This document shows positions 19,214-29,308 of a stretch of DNA of 64,000 bases, in pieces. Every line of letters starts with the position of its first letter. The stretch's first letter is position 1. The stretch is taken from positions 2,465,321-2,529,320 of the forward strand of contig NZ_CP047358.1 in assembly GCF_030408855.1 (NCBI RefSeq), written 5' to 3'. A model generated the notes under the pieces. That model saw only the letters and a program-made list of their open reading frames with translations, searched no databases and was not told the origin of the DNA. The translations under genes and the position numbers were made by a program. This DNA is from Corynebacterium glaucum (GTDB taxonomy: Bacteria > Actinomycetota > Actinomycetes > Mycobacteriales > Mycobacteriaceae).

Positions 19214-19411
19214 GGCACCATCCTGCCAACAACACTCCGTCGATAAGCTCTTTGCCCTGAACTTGCTCTGGGTGATGTGCGCGGCGGGAGCGGAGGCAAC
19301 GAGGATGACCCAAAAGCGCTCCTTGGCCTCCGCCTCCGGCGTAACATACATAGCACCAACCCCCACAACGGATCGTTCGGCACGTACCTGCCGATGGAGG
19401 AGCGCAGAGAA

Positions 19412-20545
<1,134 letters not shown>

Positions 20546-20547
20546 AG

Positions 20548-20565
20548 ACCTACAAACTAGCTCTG
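20548..20565 (+). repeat. Left 18-bp direct repeat flanking the IS481 element
   Basis: ACCTACAAACTAGCTCTG occurs here, just after the ATPase stop codon, and again at 22208–22225. Removing the element and one copy restores a short, ordinary intergenic gap between the ATPase and the DUF4032 gene. This supports target-site duplication, although 18 bp is long for the family. Confidence 0.75.
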
Positions 20566-22207
20566 TGATGTCTGGGGACTTCTTGGACATGGAGTCCAGG
20601 AGGTTTTTGGGCATGATGTCTAGAGGCTTTTTGGACGCGTGCGGCGGTGGAATAGTCCGATGGCTATTTCATTGCACAAGCGTAGAAAGGTCGCTGATTT
20701 CGATCCGGTCCGCGACGGCAAAACGATCACACAGTTTTGCAAAGAATTGGGCATCTCGCGTCAGACGTACGCCAACATCAAAGACCGGGTATCTCAAAGG
20801 GGCCGATCTGGCATTTTGCCGGATTCGACCGCCCCGAAGAACCCGGCGAGAAAGTTTGATGGCGCCGACAAAATCGCGGTTGTTAACGCTAGACATCATT
20901 TGATGGAACAGGGGTTGGATTACGGCCCGTGGTCGATCTATTACTACTTGTTCGATTCCGTCGGTGCTGATCGCACCCCGTCGCGTTCTACCATCGCGTC
21001 GTGGCTTCACGAGCTGGGTTTTGTCGATGCCAATGCCCGTAAACGCCCACGCAGCTCGTATAAACGATTCGCCCGCGATTTCGTTGGTGAGCTGTGGCAG
21101 ATCGACGGGCTGGTCTACCGTCTGTTCGACCATGCGCACACGCACGTGACGATTTACCAGATCATCGACGACGCCAGCAGATTCGATGTAGGTACCAAAG
21201 CATTCGCTTTGCCGGAAAACGGTACTGATGCGCGCGCTGCATTAGCCGAGGCATTTGCTGTCTACGGCAAACCCCAAGAGATCCTCTCCGATAACGGCGA
21301 GGCGTTCGCCACTTATCACCGTGGACATCTCTCAGCTACTGAAGTGTGGCTCGCCAGCGAAGGTGTTCTTGCTATTGCTGGGTTTGCTCCCACAACCCAA
21401 GGAAAAGACGAGCGCTCCCACCGCACGCTGACCCAATTCCTGGACGCACGCCACCCAGCAAGCCTCACCGAGGTCAACAAGTATCTCGCTGAATATCGTC
21501 AGGTGTACAACGAGCGACGACGCCACCAATCACTGCTGGTGGGCAAAATGCATATCACCCCACGCCAAGCTTTCGACACCTTCCCCAAGGCAGCACCACC
21601 CACGCATCCGCTTGATCCTGAAAATGTTTGGGCCCGTGTGGTCGCTTTCAACCAGGCACACAACTCTCAAGCAGCATTCACAGTGATAAACGGCCCCGAG
21701 GAAGCGGCAACTTCACCCGAGGCCAGCACCGATGACGTGGCAGCTCAGCAAGGCTTACCTCCCACCGATACCCCCACATTAACGATGCCGACGACACGAT
21801 CAACAAACAGCTGGGGCATCCCAGACGAACTCCGAGTAAGCAAAGACGGAGTTGTCCGCGTGCTCGCCCACGGCCTCTACATCGGCCTGAGATTCAAAAA
21901 TCGTCTGCTCTACACCACGGTCACAGCCGACAACGTCGCCGAGTTCTTCACAGCCCACGACGGTGAATTTCTTTTCAGCGTGCCGCTACCGATCACGCTG
22001 AGCCACAGGCCACCCGGCGGGCAAATCAACATCAACCTGGTCGAAGGAATGAAACACCGCCAACCACCACAGCTTCAACCGAACCTGTCCAAGCCACGGC
22101 CAAAACGCAGACCACAACGATGATCAGCTAAGCGCGTCCAAAAACCCCACCGACTCCACGTCCAAAAAGTCCTCGGACTCCACGTCCAAGAACTCTATGG
22201 ACATAAC
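20566..22207 (+). mobile_element. IS481-family insertion sequence with iterated ends
   Basis: A 1642-bp element bounded by the 18-bp direct repeats. The ends are imperfect inverted repeats of about 32 bp. Each end carries three iterons with the core TTGGACRTGGAGTC: TTGG begins at 20583, 20607 and 20631 on the left, and the mirror copies end at 22189, 22165 and 22141 on the right. Both ends therefore have an exact 24-bp period. It carries one transposase gene and splits the sugar ABC operon. Confidence 0.85.
20660..22123 (+). CDS. IS481-family DDE transposase
   Basis: A 487-residue transposase. The N-terminus has a helix-turn-helix (ITQFCKELGISRQTYANIKD) and further DNA-binding segments. The rve-type DDE core shows D in WQIDGLVYR, D in ILSDNGEAF and E in GKDERSHRTL. 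A C-terminal extension of about 170 residues is proline/threonine-rich, then has a beta-rich domain (VLAHGLYIGLRF) that may help bind the iterated ends. ATG 20660 is preferred over an upstream non-ATG start. The reading frame is intact, so the element may be active. Confidence 0.88.
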   Translation: MAISLHKRRKVADFDPVRDGKTITQFCKELGISRQTYANIKDRVSQRGRSGILPDSTAPKNPARKFDGADKIAVVNARHHLMEQGLDYGPWSIYYYLFDSVGADRTPSRSTIASWLHELGFVDANARKRPRSSYKRFARDFVGELWQIDGLVYRLFDHAHTHVTIYQIIDDASRFDVGTKAFALPENGTDARAALAEAFAVYGKPQEILSDNGEAFATYHRGHLSATEVWLASEGVLAIAGFAPTTQGKDERSHRTLTQFLDARHPASLTEVNKYLAEYRQVYNERRRHQSLLVGKMHITPRQAFDTFPKAAPPTHPLDPENVWARVVAFNQAHNSQAAFTVINGPEEAATSPEASTDDVAAQQGLPPTDTPTLTMPTTRSTNSWGIPDELRVSKDGVVRVLAHGLYIGLRFKNRLLYTTVTADNVAEFFTAHDGEFLFSVPLPITLSHRPPGGQININLVEGMKHRQPPQLQPNLSKPRPKRRPQR

Positions 22208-22225
22208 ACCTACAAACTAGCTCTG
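22208..22225 (+). repeat. Right 18-bp direct repeat flanking the IS481 element
   Basis: This is a second, identical copy of ACCTACAAACTAGCTCTG (compare 20548–20565), directly adjoining the right end of the element. Confidence 0.75.
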
Positions 22226-22256
22226 CCTAGCCGGCGAAGCCGCGATCGGAGGTTCC

Positions 22257-23525
22257 ATGAGTGAAAAGCTCAATGTGAACTCCGCGGTGTTCGCTCCGGC
22301 TTTGCTTAAGCTGCCGTGGTCTACGCCGCTGGAGGAATGGTCGGATGACCTTCTCGCGGCGTTGCCGCGCGGCATCTCCCGCCACACCGTGCGTTTGATT
22401 GCAACCGAAGGCTTGGTGGTTGCGGTCAAAGAGATCGGCGAGCGCGTCGCGTACCACGAGTACCGCACTCTGAAGCAGCTGCAAGACCTCAATGCCCCCA
22501 GCGTGATGCCGGTCGCGGTGATCACGCATCGTGTCAGCGACACCGGCGATGAACTCACCCCGTGCCTGGTCACCCAGCATTTGGCCTTCTCCCTGCCGTA
22601 CCGGGACGTGTTCTCGCGCGTGTTGCACCCGGACACCGTCAGCAAGCTGATTCGCGCTCTCGCAGTGCTCTTGGTGCGCCTGCACCTGCTCAACTTCTAC
22701 TGGGGTGACGTCTCGCTCTCAAACACGCTGTTTCGCCGCGACGCGGACGAATTCTCCGCGTACCTCGTCGACGCCGAGACTGGCGAATTCCACGAGCCAC
22801 TTTCGAGGGGGCGGAGGCTTTACGACGTCGAAGTGGCGCGGGTGAACATCATCGGCGAGCTCATGGACCTGCAAGCTGGGGGTGCCATCGACGAAGAGGT
22901 TGACGTGATTGCGCTCGGTGACGCCATTGAACGCGTTTACCTCGAACTTTGGGATCTGATGACGGGTGAGTTGGTGGTGGAAGGCGACGCATTTGGCGCG
23001 ATCGCCGAGCGCGTGGCCCGGATCAATGAGCTCGGATTCGACGTGGGCGAAACCGAAATTGAGCACTCGGGAGATACCTACCGGGTGCACATCGAACCCG
23101 CCGTGTTCTCTAGCGGATTCTATCGCAAGAAGCTGGAGAGCCTCACTGGTTTGGATGTGCAAGACCGCCAAGCCCAGCGCTTGCTGGGCGAAATGGAGGT
23201 CTACCGAGCGATGAAGTACGGCGGCAAGCTCCCCCTAGAGGCAGTGGCGCACCGGTGGATGGTGCGCACCTACGAACCGGTGGTCGCTCTAACTCCAGAA
23301 CCGTTGCGCGAAAAGCTGGAACCGGCCCAGATCTTCCACGAGATCTTGGACCACCGCTGGTTCATTTCCCAGAACGAGCACCGCTACGTGCCGCTGGCGG
23401 AAGCGGCGGAATCGTACTTTGACACCGTCCTACCTGGCAGACCGAACGAAGCCCGCATCTACGGTCCGAGTGCAGCTGTGGGCGCACGCGACGAGAAAAA
23501 CTTCGATGACTTTGACAAGTTCTGA
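22257..23525 (+). CDS. DUF4032 / kinase-like protein in a sugar ABC operon
   Basis: A 422-residue protein. The first ~200 residues look like a divergent protein-kinase fold of the lipopolysaccharide-kinase type (VVAVKEIGE at the ATP-lysine position; NFYWGDVSLSNTLFRR at the catalytic loop; YLVDAETGE at the metal-binding Asp). The second half is the DUF4032 region. GGAGG precedes the ATG by a few bases. It stands between the ATPase and the solute-binding protein genes, so a role in regulating the transporter is plausible but unproven. Confidence 0.8.
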   Translation: MSEKLNVNSAVFAPALLKLPWSTPLEEWSDDLLAALPRGISRHTVRLIATEGLVVAVKEIGERVAYHEYRTLKQLQDLNAPSVMPVAVITHRVSDTGDELTPCLVTQHLAFSLPYRDVFSRVLHPDTVSKLIRALAVLLVRLHLLNFYWGDVSLSNTLFRRDADEFSAYLVDAETGEFHEPLSRGRRLYDVEVARVNIIGELMDLQAGGAIDEEVDVIALGDAIERVYLELWDLMTGELVVEGDAFGAIAERVARINELGFDVGETEIEHSGDTYRVHIEPAVFSSGFYRKKLESLTGLDVQDRQAQRLLGEMEVYRAMKYGGKLPLEAVAHRWMVRTYEPVVALTPEPLREKLEPAQIFHEILDHRWFISQNEHRYVPLAEAAESYFDTVLPGRPNEARIYGPSAAVGARDEKNFDDFDKF

Positions 23526-23548
23526 ATTCACATTTTGGAAGGATCCCC

Positions 23549-24892
23549 ATGCATAGACTCACACGGGTAGCTGCGATAACAGCTACAGCTGTCTTGTGCG
23601 CAGCGCAGCTGAGCGCCTGCGGGCAAAACAACGGCCCGAACGTGTACTACCTGAATTTCAAGCCGGAACAAGCGAAGCAGTTCGAAGCAATCGCGGAAGA
23701 ATACACCGCTGAAACTGGTGTCCCCGTCAAAGTGGTCACCGCAGCTTCTGGTTCATACATGCAGACGCTCAAGGCCGAAATGGCGAAGTCGAACGCGCCA
23801 ACGCTGTTCCAGATCAACGGCCAAGAAGGCTACGGCATTTGGCAGGACTACCTCGCCGATCTCAGTGACTACGAGGTGGTTCAGGAGCTCAACGAGGATG
23901 CCCAGCCAATTACCGCGGAGGACGGCACGGTCCGTGGTTTCCCGTTTGCGATGGAAGCCTTCGGCATCCTTTATAACGAGGAAATTATGGATCGCTACTT
24001 CGCTCTGCCGGACCCTGCAGTGGCGTCGATGGAGGAGCTCGACACTTTCGACGAGCTCAAGGCGGTCACCGAAGACATGCAAGCCCGCAAGGACGAGTTA
24101 GGCATTTCTGCGGCGTTCGCGGTGACGTCATTGATCGCGGGCGAAGAGTGGAGGTGGACGAACCACCTGATGAATGGCCCTCTCCACTACGAGATTGTGG
24201 ACCGCAACATTCACGAATTTTCCGACATGGCTGAAATTGAGTTCCCCTACGGCGACAATTACAGACAGCTTTTCGACCTCTACCTGCAAAACTCCACAGT
24301 TTCCCCGTCGCTGGCGGCGGCGCGATCCACTTCTGATTCGATGGCGGAGTTCGCGACTGGCAAAGTCGCGATGGTGCAAAACGGCAACTGGGCATGGGGC
24401 CAGATTGCGGCTGACGCATCGAACGTGATCAAGGAAGACAAGATCAAGTTCATGCCCATGTACATGGGGCTGCCGAATGAAGAGAACGTTGGTCTCAACG
24501 TGGGTACGGAGAACTTCCTCTCTGTGAACTCACGCGCCAGCGAAGAGGACCAGCAGGCCACCCGCGATTTTCTGAACTGGCTGTTCCTTTCGGATCGTGG
24601 CAAGGAATTAGTAGTGGACGAGCTCGGCTTCATCGCGCCTTTTGAGAATTATGGTCCCGACGACGTCCCAGACGATCCGTTGGCGCGGCAGGTGCAGGAA
24701 GCACTCGCCGACGAAGAGCAAGAGGCGATTCCGTGGGATTTCCAGTACTCCCCGAACCAGCAGTTCCGCGACCTTTACGGCCAGAATCTTGCCCAGTACG
24801 CCATCGGCAACATGCCGTGGGAAGACGTCGTGGCCAAGTTGAAGGACGATTGGGAGTTTGAGATGGCGAACCAGATAGCCCTGATGGATTAA
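23549..24892 (+). CDS. Sugar ABC transporter substrate-binding lipoprotein
   Basis: A 447-residue extracellular solute-binding protein (family 1, MalE-like). The signal peptide ends in a lipobox LSAC with Cys24 as lipidation site. The mature part has the usual bilobal features (APTLFQING; ILYNEEIMDRY; GKVAMVQNGNWAWGQI). AAGGATCCCC precedes the ATG. It delivers substrate to the permeases encoded immediately downstream. The ligand cannot be deduced from sequence. Confidence 0.9.
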   Translation: MHRLTRVAAITATAVLCAAQLSACGQNNGPNVYYLNFKPEQAKQFEAIAEEYTAETGVPVKVVTAASGSYMQTLKAEMAKSNAPTLFQINGQEGYGIWQDYLADLSDYEVVQELNEDAQPITAEDGTVRGFPFAMEAFGILYNEEIMDRYFALPDPAVASMEELDTFDELKAVTEDMQARKDELGISAAFAVTSLIAGEEWRWTNHLMNGPLHYEIVDRNIHEFSDMAEIEFPYGDNYRQLFDLYLQNSTVSPSLAAARSTSDSMAEFATGKVAMVQNGNWAWGQIAADASNVIKEDKIKFMPMYMGLPNEENVGLNVGTENFLSVNSRASEEDQQATRDFLNWLFLSDRGKELVVDELGFIAPFENYGPDDVPDDPLARQVQEALADEEQEAIPWDFQYSPNQQFRDLYGQNLAQYAIGNMPWEDVVAKLKDDWEFEMANQIALMD

Positions 24893-24919
24893 CCAGATGC
24901 GGCACCCGAGGAGCACACA

Positions 24920-25765
24920 ATGCAAAAGACGCTAAAAAACTACTTTCCAATTTTCGTTTTGCCGACGCTGATCGCATTTCTCATTGCGTTCTTCGTTCCT
25001 TTCGTCGTCGGTTTCCTACTGTCATTCACCGAATTCACCACGATTACAGACGCCACCTGGGTCGGCTTCAGCAACTACCAAAGGGTGTTCACTGAGCGCG
25101 AAGGCTTCGTGTCTGCACTGCTGTTCACCGTTGCGGTCTCAGCACTGTCCATCGTCACAGTAAACATCATCGCGTTCGCCCTAGCGTGGACGCTCACCCG
25201 CAAACTCAAGGGAACGAACTTCTTCCGGACAGTGTTCTTCCTGCCAAACCTGATTGGCGGCATCGTCTTGGGTTATACGTGGCAGTCCATGATCAATGCG
25301 GTGCTGGCCAACTATGAAACTACGATCGCAGCCGATTGGCGGTTCGGCTATGCCGGTTTGATCATGCTGGTGAACTGGCAGTTAATCGGCTACATGATGA
25401 TCATCTACATTGCCGGTCTACAAAACGTTCCGCCCGAGCTGATCGAAGCCGCGGAAATCGACGGTGTGAGTCGTTGGGAGATGCTGCGGTACGTCACCAT
25501 TCCCATGGTGATGCCTTCGATCACGATTTGTCTGTTCCTGACTTTGTCCAACACGTTCAAAATCTACGACCAGAACTTGGCGCTTACCGACGGAGCTCCC
25601 GGCGGCCAAACAGAAATGGTCGCTCTCAACATCGTGAACACGATGTTTAACCGCGTCGGCGCTGAAGGCGTCGGTCAAGCAAAGGCCGTGATCTTTGTGG
25701 TCGTGGTCGTGGTGATCGCTATGTTCCAGCTGCGCGCCACCCGAAGCAGGGAAGTGGAGGCCTAA
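24920..25765 (+). CDS. Sugar ABC transporter permease, MalF-type
   Basis: A 281-residue inner-membrane permease with six predicted helices and the cytoplasmic EAA loop (ELIEAAEIDGVSRWEMLRYVTIP) that docks to the ATPase. GAGGAG is upstream of the ATG. It forms the channel with the product of the next gene, which begins 3 bp after its stop. Confidence 0.9.
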   Translation: MQKTLKNYFPIFVLPTLIAFLIAFFVPFVVGFLLSFTEFTTITDATWVGFSNYQRVFTEREGFVSALLFTVAVSALSIVTVNIIAFALAWTLTRKLKGTNFFRTVFFLPNLIGGIVLGYTWQSMINAVLANYETTIAADWRFGYAGLIMLVNWQLIGYMMIIYIAGLQNVPPELIEAAEIDGVSRWEMLRYVTIPMVMPSITICLFLTLSNTFKIYDQNLALTDGAPGGQTEMVALNIVNTMFNRVGAEGVGQAKAVIFVVVVVVIAMFQLRATRSREVEA

Positions 25766-25768
25766 CCC

Positions 25769-26707
25769 ATGACTGTTCAGATCAATCCATCAATGAATGA
25801 CACGCCGGGCCCCAACGAGGGCAAGGTCAATGTCTCTACTGAGCGTTCCGCCACCGCCCCTGAAGAGGCGAAGGTCTCTGGTCCAGCCAAGGTGCTCATC
25901 TACACAGTGCTGGTGTTTCTCACCGTGGTGTTCCTCGGCCCGATCTTCTTCATCCTGATGAACTCATTCAAGGAACGGTTCGCAATTTCCAACGATCCAT
26001 TCGCCCTGCCGGTTGGCGAACTCTGGGCTGGGCTCACGAACTACATCACCGGCATCCAAGGTGAAGGATTCGGCTGGGCAATCGTTTGGTCGTTTGTGAT
26101 CACAATCCTCTCTGTTGCGGCGATCGTCTTCTTCAGCTCCATGACGGCGTACTACATCACCCGAGTGAAAACGTGGTGGACGTCCGCACTGTACTTCGTG
26201 TTTGTATTCTCGATGGTGATCCCGTTTCAGATGGTGATGTTCCCAACCGTGGTGATCGCAGACCGACTGGGGTTGGCGAATCCCCTCGGCATGGTGGTGC
26301 TTTACCTCGGTTTCGGTGCCGGATTGTCCGTGTTCATGTTCGCGGGATTCATTAAATCGATCCCCCTTGAGATCGAGGAAGCCGCCTACATCGATGGGTG
26401 TTCTTCCCTCACTACTTTCTTCCGCGTCGTCTTGCCAATGTTGAAGCCAACTGCAATTACCGTGGCCATCCTCAACGCGATGTGGGTATGGAACGACTAC
26501 CTGCTCCCGTACCTGGTGATCGGCCTGTCTACCCCCTACCGGACCATCCCGGTCGTGCTTCAGCAGTTCATCGGATCGCAAGGTGACCGCGACTTAGGTG
26601 CCATGATGGCGATGCTGGTCTTGGCGATCATCCCGATCATCATCTTCTACATGTCCGCGCAGAAGCATATTGTGGAGGGCGTCGCTGCGGGCGCTGTGAA
26701 GGGCTAG
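25769..26707 (+). CDS. Sugar ABC transporter permease, MalG-type
   Basis: A 312-residue permease. A polar N-terminal tail of about 40 residues precedes six helices. The EAA loop reads EIEEAAYIDGCSSLTTFFRVVLP, typical of the second CUT1 permease. It is tightly coupled to the upstream permease gene (3-bp gap), and the DUF624 gene follows 11 bp later. Confidence 0.9.
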   Translation: MTVQINPSMNDTPGPNEGKVNVSTERSATAPEEAKVSGPAKVLIYTVLVFLTVVFLGPIFFILMNSFKERFAISNDPFALPVGELWAGLTNYITGIQGEGFGWAIVWSFVITILSVAAIVFFSSMTAYYITRVKTWWTSALYFVFVFSMVIPFQMVMFPTVVIADRLGLANPLGMVVLYLGFGAGLSVFMFAGFIKSIPLEIEEAAYIDGCSSLTTFFRVVLPMLKPTAITVAILNAMWVWNDYLLPYLVIGLSTPYRTIPVVLQQFIGSQGDRDLGAMMAMLVLAIIPIIIFYMSAQKHIVEGVAAGAVKG

Positions 26708-26718
26708 CCTAAGAAACT

Positions 26719-27351
26719 GTGCAGCTGTTTCACCCTGAGTCGAAGTTCATGTCCGCCATCACGCTGATGGCGGACATCGTCATCTTGAACATGCTCTTCG
26801 TCGTCAGCTGCCTACCTATTCTCACCGTAGGCGCTGCTACCCGCGCCGCGAACGTCGTAGTGCGCGACATGGTAGAGGGAGTCGGCTCTGGGCATGCGAT
26901 GCGGTTTCTGCGTGAACTGGCAAACGAGTGGAAAGCCGCTACCGCATATTGGTTACTGTTGGCTGCCGCCATTGCATTACTGGCGTACCAGCAGTGGGTG
27001 GTGTTCCAAGCGGGGGTGCAGGGCATCGCGCTCACCATTATCCAGGCGCTTTCGATCTCGGGAGCGTTCGTCATCGCCGCGATCACCGTGTGGTTTTACG
27101 GCTGGGCTTCCGCGCGGTCCCGACCGGCGGCGAGCTTTGTTGCACTCTTCAACTCAGCGGTTGTCTCCGCCTTCGCCCACCTCAGCCGTACGGTGGCAGC
27201 AGTCACCATTCTAGGTGCGGGTGTGCTCCTCATCCTGTGGCTACCCTTTGGCTGGGCGGTGCCAATGACCTTCTTTTTCATCCCAGTCATGACGATCTAC
27301 CTCATCAGACTCGTCGTCGCTGGAGGACTCGGGGAACGGCTAGGGGAGTAG
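26719..27351 (+). CDS. DUF624 (YesL-like) membrane protein
   Basis: A 210-residue protein with about five transmembrane helices. The N-terminal ITLMADIVILNMLFVVSCLP and the following TVGAATRA match the YesL/DUF624 family, commonly found beside sugar ABC transporters of this class. Start is GTG at 26719, with no strong ribosome site seen. It is the last gene of the operon. Function unknown. Confidence 0.8.
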   Translation: MQLFHPESKFMSAITLMADIVILNMLFVVSCLPILTVGAATRAANVVVRDMVEGVGSGHAMRFLRELANEWKAATAYWLLLAAAIALLAYQQWVVFQAGVQGIALTIIQALSISGAFVIAAITVWFYGWASARSRPAASFVALFNSAVVSAFAHLSRTVAAVTILGAGVLLILWLPFGWAVPMTFFFIPVMTIYLIRLVVAGGLGERLGE

Positions 27352-27498
27352 CGCTGCCGTTTGGAGGACCGGCCGCACGGCGACAACCGCGTCCACGTCG
27401 TCAAGAGGGGCCGGCGCCGCTCAATTCTCCGTCGTCTAGAGGCCGCCGACACAGCGCGCAGGGCGCACACTTCTCTTGACGACACCACCGCCGCAGCC

Positions 27499-27512
27499 GT
27501 TTCACGTGAAAC
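27499..27512. promoter_or_regulatory. parS: parS site 1
   Basis: A perfect GTTTCACGTGAAAC palindrome, the core of the bacterial parS consensus bound by ParB. This is the only one of the six perfect sites that lies between genes. Confidence 0.93.
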
Positions 27513-27689
27513 TAGCGCTAGGTCATCCTCAGATTCCGCCCCGAGGCTGCGGATATTTGACCGGCAGCCGGATCGTGGTGGCCCTCGCCACTAGCCGGCG
27601 CAAACCGCAGAGGAGTGGTTAACGTGTGGCTAACACGGCCGGCGCACACCTTTTCCTATCTCCCTGGGCGAGCAGATGCAACTGAAGCT

Positions 27690-27820
27690 CACTGACAGCC
27701 GTTTTCGTATCACTGATAGCCCGAAATCGAGGTTCCAGCTTCACTGATACGTCTCTTAACATCACTGACGGCCTACAATCACTGTTTCTGCTTCACTGAT
27801 GCGTCATTCACTATCCCTGA
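27690..27820. repeat. Helically phased CACTGA repeat array
   Basis: CACTGA (last copy CCCTGA) begins at 27690, 27711, 27742, 27763, 27794 and 27815. The spacing is 21, 31, 21, 31, 21 bp, so a degenerate 52-bp unit is repeated about 2.5 times with motifs two or three DNA turns apart. Similarity outside the motif is low. This looks like a cluster of protein-binding sites rather than CRISPR. Confidence 0.65.
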
Positions 27821-27830
27821 TGGTCGCAAC

Positions 27831-27861
27831 AAAGAAGGCGCCGCCCGCGGGGGGAGGCGCC
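27831..27861 (-). terminator. Rho-independent terminator of the symporter gene
   Basis: On the minus strand, GGCGCC (27861–27856) pairs with GGCGCC (27842–27837) and is followed by TTCTTT. It lies about 30 bp after the stop codon at 27889. Confidence 0.75.
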
Positions 27862-27888
27862 TGAGGGTGAACGGTTACCGGGAAGCCG

Positions 27889-29196
27889 CTACTTTACCGC
27901 GGTCGAACCCGAGGCCGGATTCACAGTGGTATCCGGCACGACTGCCCCGCTTTCATCCAACACGTCCGTTTCACGTGAAACGGTGTGGGAAGGTTCAACG
28001 CTGTCGTCGTTAAGCGAAGTCCCCTTGATGCGACCCGCGGCGAACTTGTTGACGATGAGCGCAATCGCCCCGTCGCCCGTGACGTTTGCGGCGGTGCCGA
28101 AGCTGTCGACCACGATGTAGGACGCGATCATCAGCGAGATCATGGACTCGTCGAAGCCGAGGTTCGCCTGGAGCAGGCCGACGGCGGCCATGATTGCGCC
28201 GCCCGGCACGCCCGGAGCCGCGATCATCATGATGCCCAGCAGCAAGATGAAGCCGAGGATCTGGCCGCCGGAGATGTCCATGTTGGCCATGTAGACGATG
28301 GAGAGCGCGTAGAGCGTGATCTTCATCATCGAGCCGGAAAGGTGGATCGTGGCGCAGAGCGGCACGACGAAACCGGCGACGTCCTCGTCCACCTTGTTCT
28401 TCAGCGTCGAGCTAAGGGTGACCGGGATGGTCGCGGCAGAGGAGGAGGTGCCCAGCGCCGTGAAGTACGCCGGCAGCATGTTCTTGAGTGCGGTGAACGG
28501 GTTCACACCCGCGATGATGCCGGCGGCAAGGTACTGCAGGAGGACGATCACAATGGTCATCACGATGGAGAGGACCAACACCACGCCCATGGCGGCCATG
28601 GTGTCGCCGAAGTTCTCGTTCATGCCCAGATTGAGGAAGGTGCCGAAGATGAACACCGGCAGCAGCGGGATGACAAACGTGGTCACGACCTTGAGCACAA
28701 CGTCGTTCAGCTCCTCGAGCACGTTGTAGAGGTTGTTCGACTTCACCGCCGTCATGGCCAGGCCGACGACAAAAGCCAGCAGCAGCGCACTCATCACCTC
28801 AAACGGCGCGGGCATCTCCACCTCGAAGTAAGGGGAGAGGCCGCCTTCCGACGGATCTTGGACGCCGGTGACCAAACTGCGGCCGTCAAGCATGCGTGGG
28901 TACAGCGCCACCGCGGTACCCCAGGCGATGAACCCGGAGATGATCGTGGAACCGTAGGCGATACCGGCTGTAATGCCCAGCCACTTACCGGCGCCGCGGC
29001 CCAGGCCCGCAATCGCAGGGGTGATCAGCGCGAAGATGAGCACCGGCACGAAGAAGCCCAGGAAGTTGGAGAACAGGCCGTTGAACGTGACAAACACGCG
29101 GGCGAGCCAGTCGGGGAAGAAGAGGCTGCACAGATAGCCCAGGATGATGGCCACGACCACCCAGAGCAGCAACGAACGCAGGATTTTTGATCTCAT
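27889..29196 (-). CDS. Dicarboxylate/amino-acid:cation symporter (DAACS family)
   Basis: A 435-residue membrane protein with the glutamate/dicarboxylate symporter layout: multiple N-terminal helices, a serine-rich re-entrant loop (YFTALGTSSSAATIPVTL) and the second hairpin (ISGGQILGF, GVPGGAIMAA). It uses Na+ or H+ to import dicarboxylates or acidic/hydroxy amino acids. ATG 29196 is preferred to an upstream start. The hydrophilic C-terminal tail contains VSRET, encoded by parS site 2. Its terminator is at 27831–27861. Confidence 0.88.
   Translation of the reverse strand: MRSKILRSLLLWVVVAIILGYLCSLFFPDWLARVFVTFNGLFSNFLGFFVPVLIFALITPAIAGLGRGAGKWLGITAGIAYGSTIISGFIAWGTAVALYPRMLDGRSLVTGVQDPSEGGLSPYFEVEMPAPFEVMSALLLAFVVGLAMTAVKSNNLYNVLEELNDVVLKVVTTFVIPLLPVFIFGTFLNLGMNENFGDTMAAMGVVLVLSIVMTIVIVLLQYLAAGIIAGVNPFTALKNMLPAYFTALGTSSSAATIPVTLSSTLKNKVDEDVAGFVVPLCATIHLSGSMMKITLYALSIVYMANMDISGGQILGFILLLGIMMIAAPGVPGGAIMAAVGLLQANLGFDESMISLMIASYIVVDSFGTAANVTGDGAIALIVNKFAAGRIKGTSLNDDSVEPSHTVSRETDVLDESGAVVPDTTVNPASGSTAVK
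27968..27981. promoter_or_regulatory. parS: parS site 2 (inside the symporter gene)
   Basis: A perfect GTTTCACGTGAAAC, read as VSRET in the C-terminal tail of the symporter. It is 469 bp from parS site 1. Confidence 0.93.
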
Positions 29197-29274
29197 AACG
29201 CTATTCTCGCCCACCCATGTGCTCCTGGCGGAATCGGGGCGGGCGAGTCGCACGCATCACACCAGATACGGATT

Positions 29275-29288
29275 CGGCGCATGCGCCG
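29275..29288. promoter_or_regulatory. 14-bp perfect palindrome between divergent genes
   Basis: CGGCGCATGCGCCG is a perfect palindrome in the 112-bp gap between the divergent symporter and SdpI-like genes. It is a candidate operator or part of a hairpin in the sdpI leader. Only the symmetry is seen. Confidence 0.4.
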
Positions 29289-29308
29289 GCGGAGTTTAAG
29301 CTGGACGC

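Larger units (their letters stand above)
27352..27888. other. Convergent intergenic region with parS, repeat array and terminator
   Basis: No gene is supported in these 537 bp between convergent genes. They hold a parS site (27499–27512), a phased repeat array (27690–27820) and a terminator for the minus-strand symporter gene (27831–27861). Since both neighbours end here, the array is not an upstream promoter region of either. Confidence 0.8.

Noticed and set aside
27361-27594. A 77-codon open frame in the convergent intergenic region
   Set aside because: No ribosome site, Arg-rich random composition and a parS site within it; no support as a gene.
27690-27820. The CACTGA array as a CRISPR
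   Set aside because: The repeats are only ~6 bp, spacing is 21/31 bp and no cas genes are present.
27985-29190. A 401-codon plus-strand frame opposite the symporter, very rich in His, Asp and Glu
   Set aside because: The composition is what hydrophobic codons give when read in antisense; the real gene is the minus-strand symporter.
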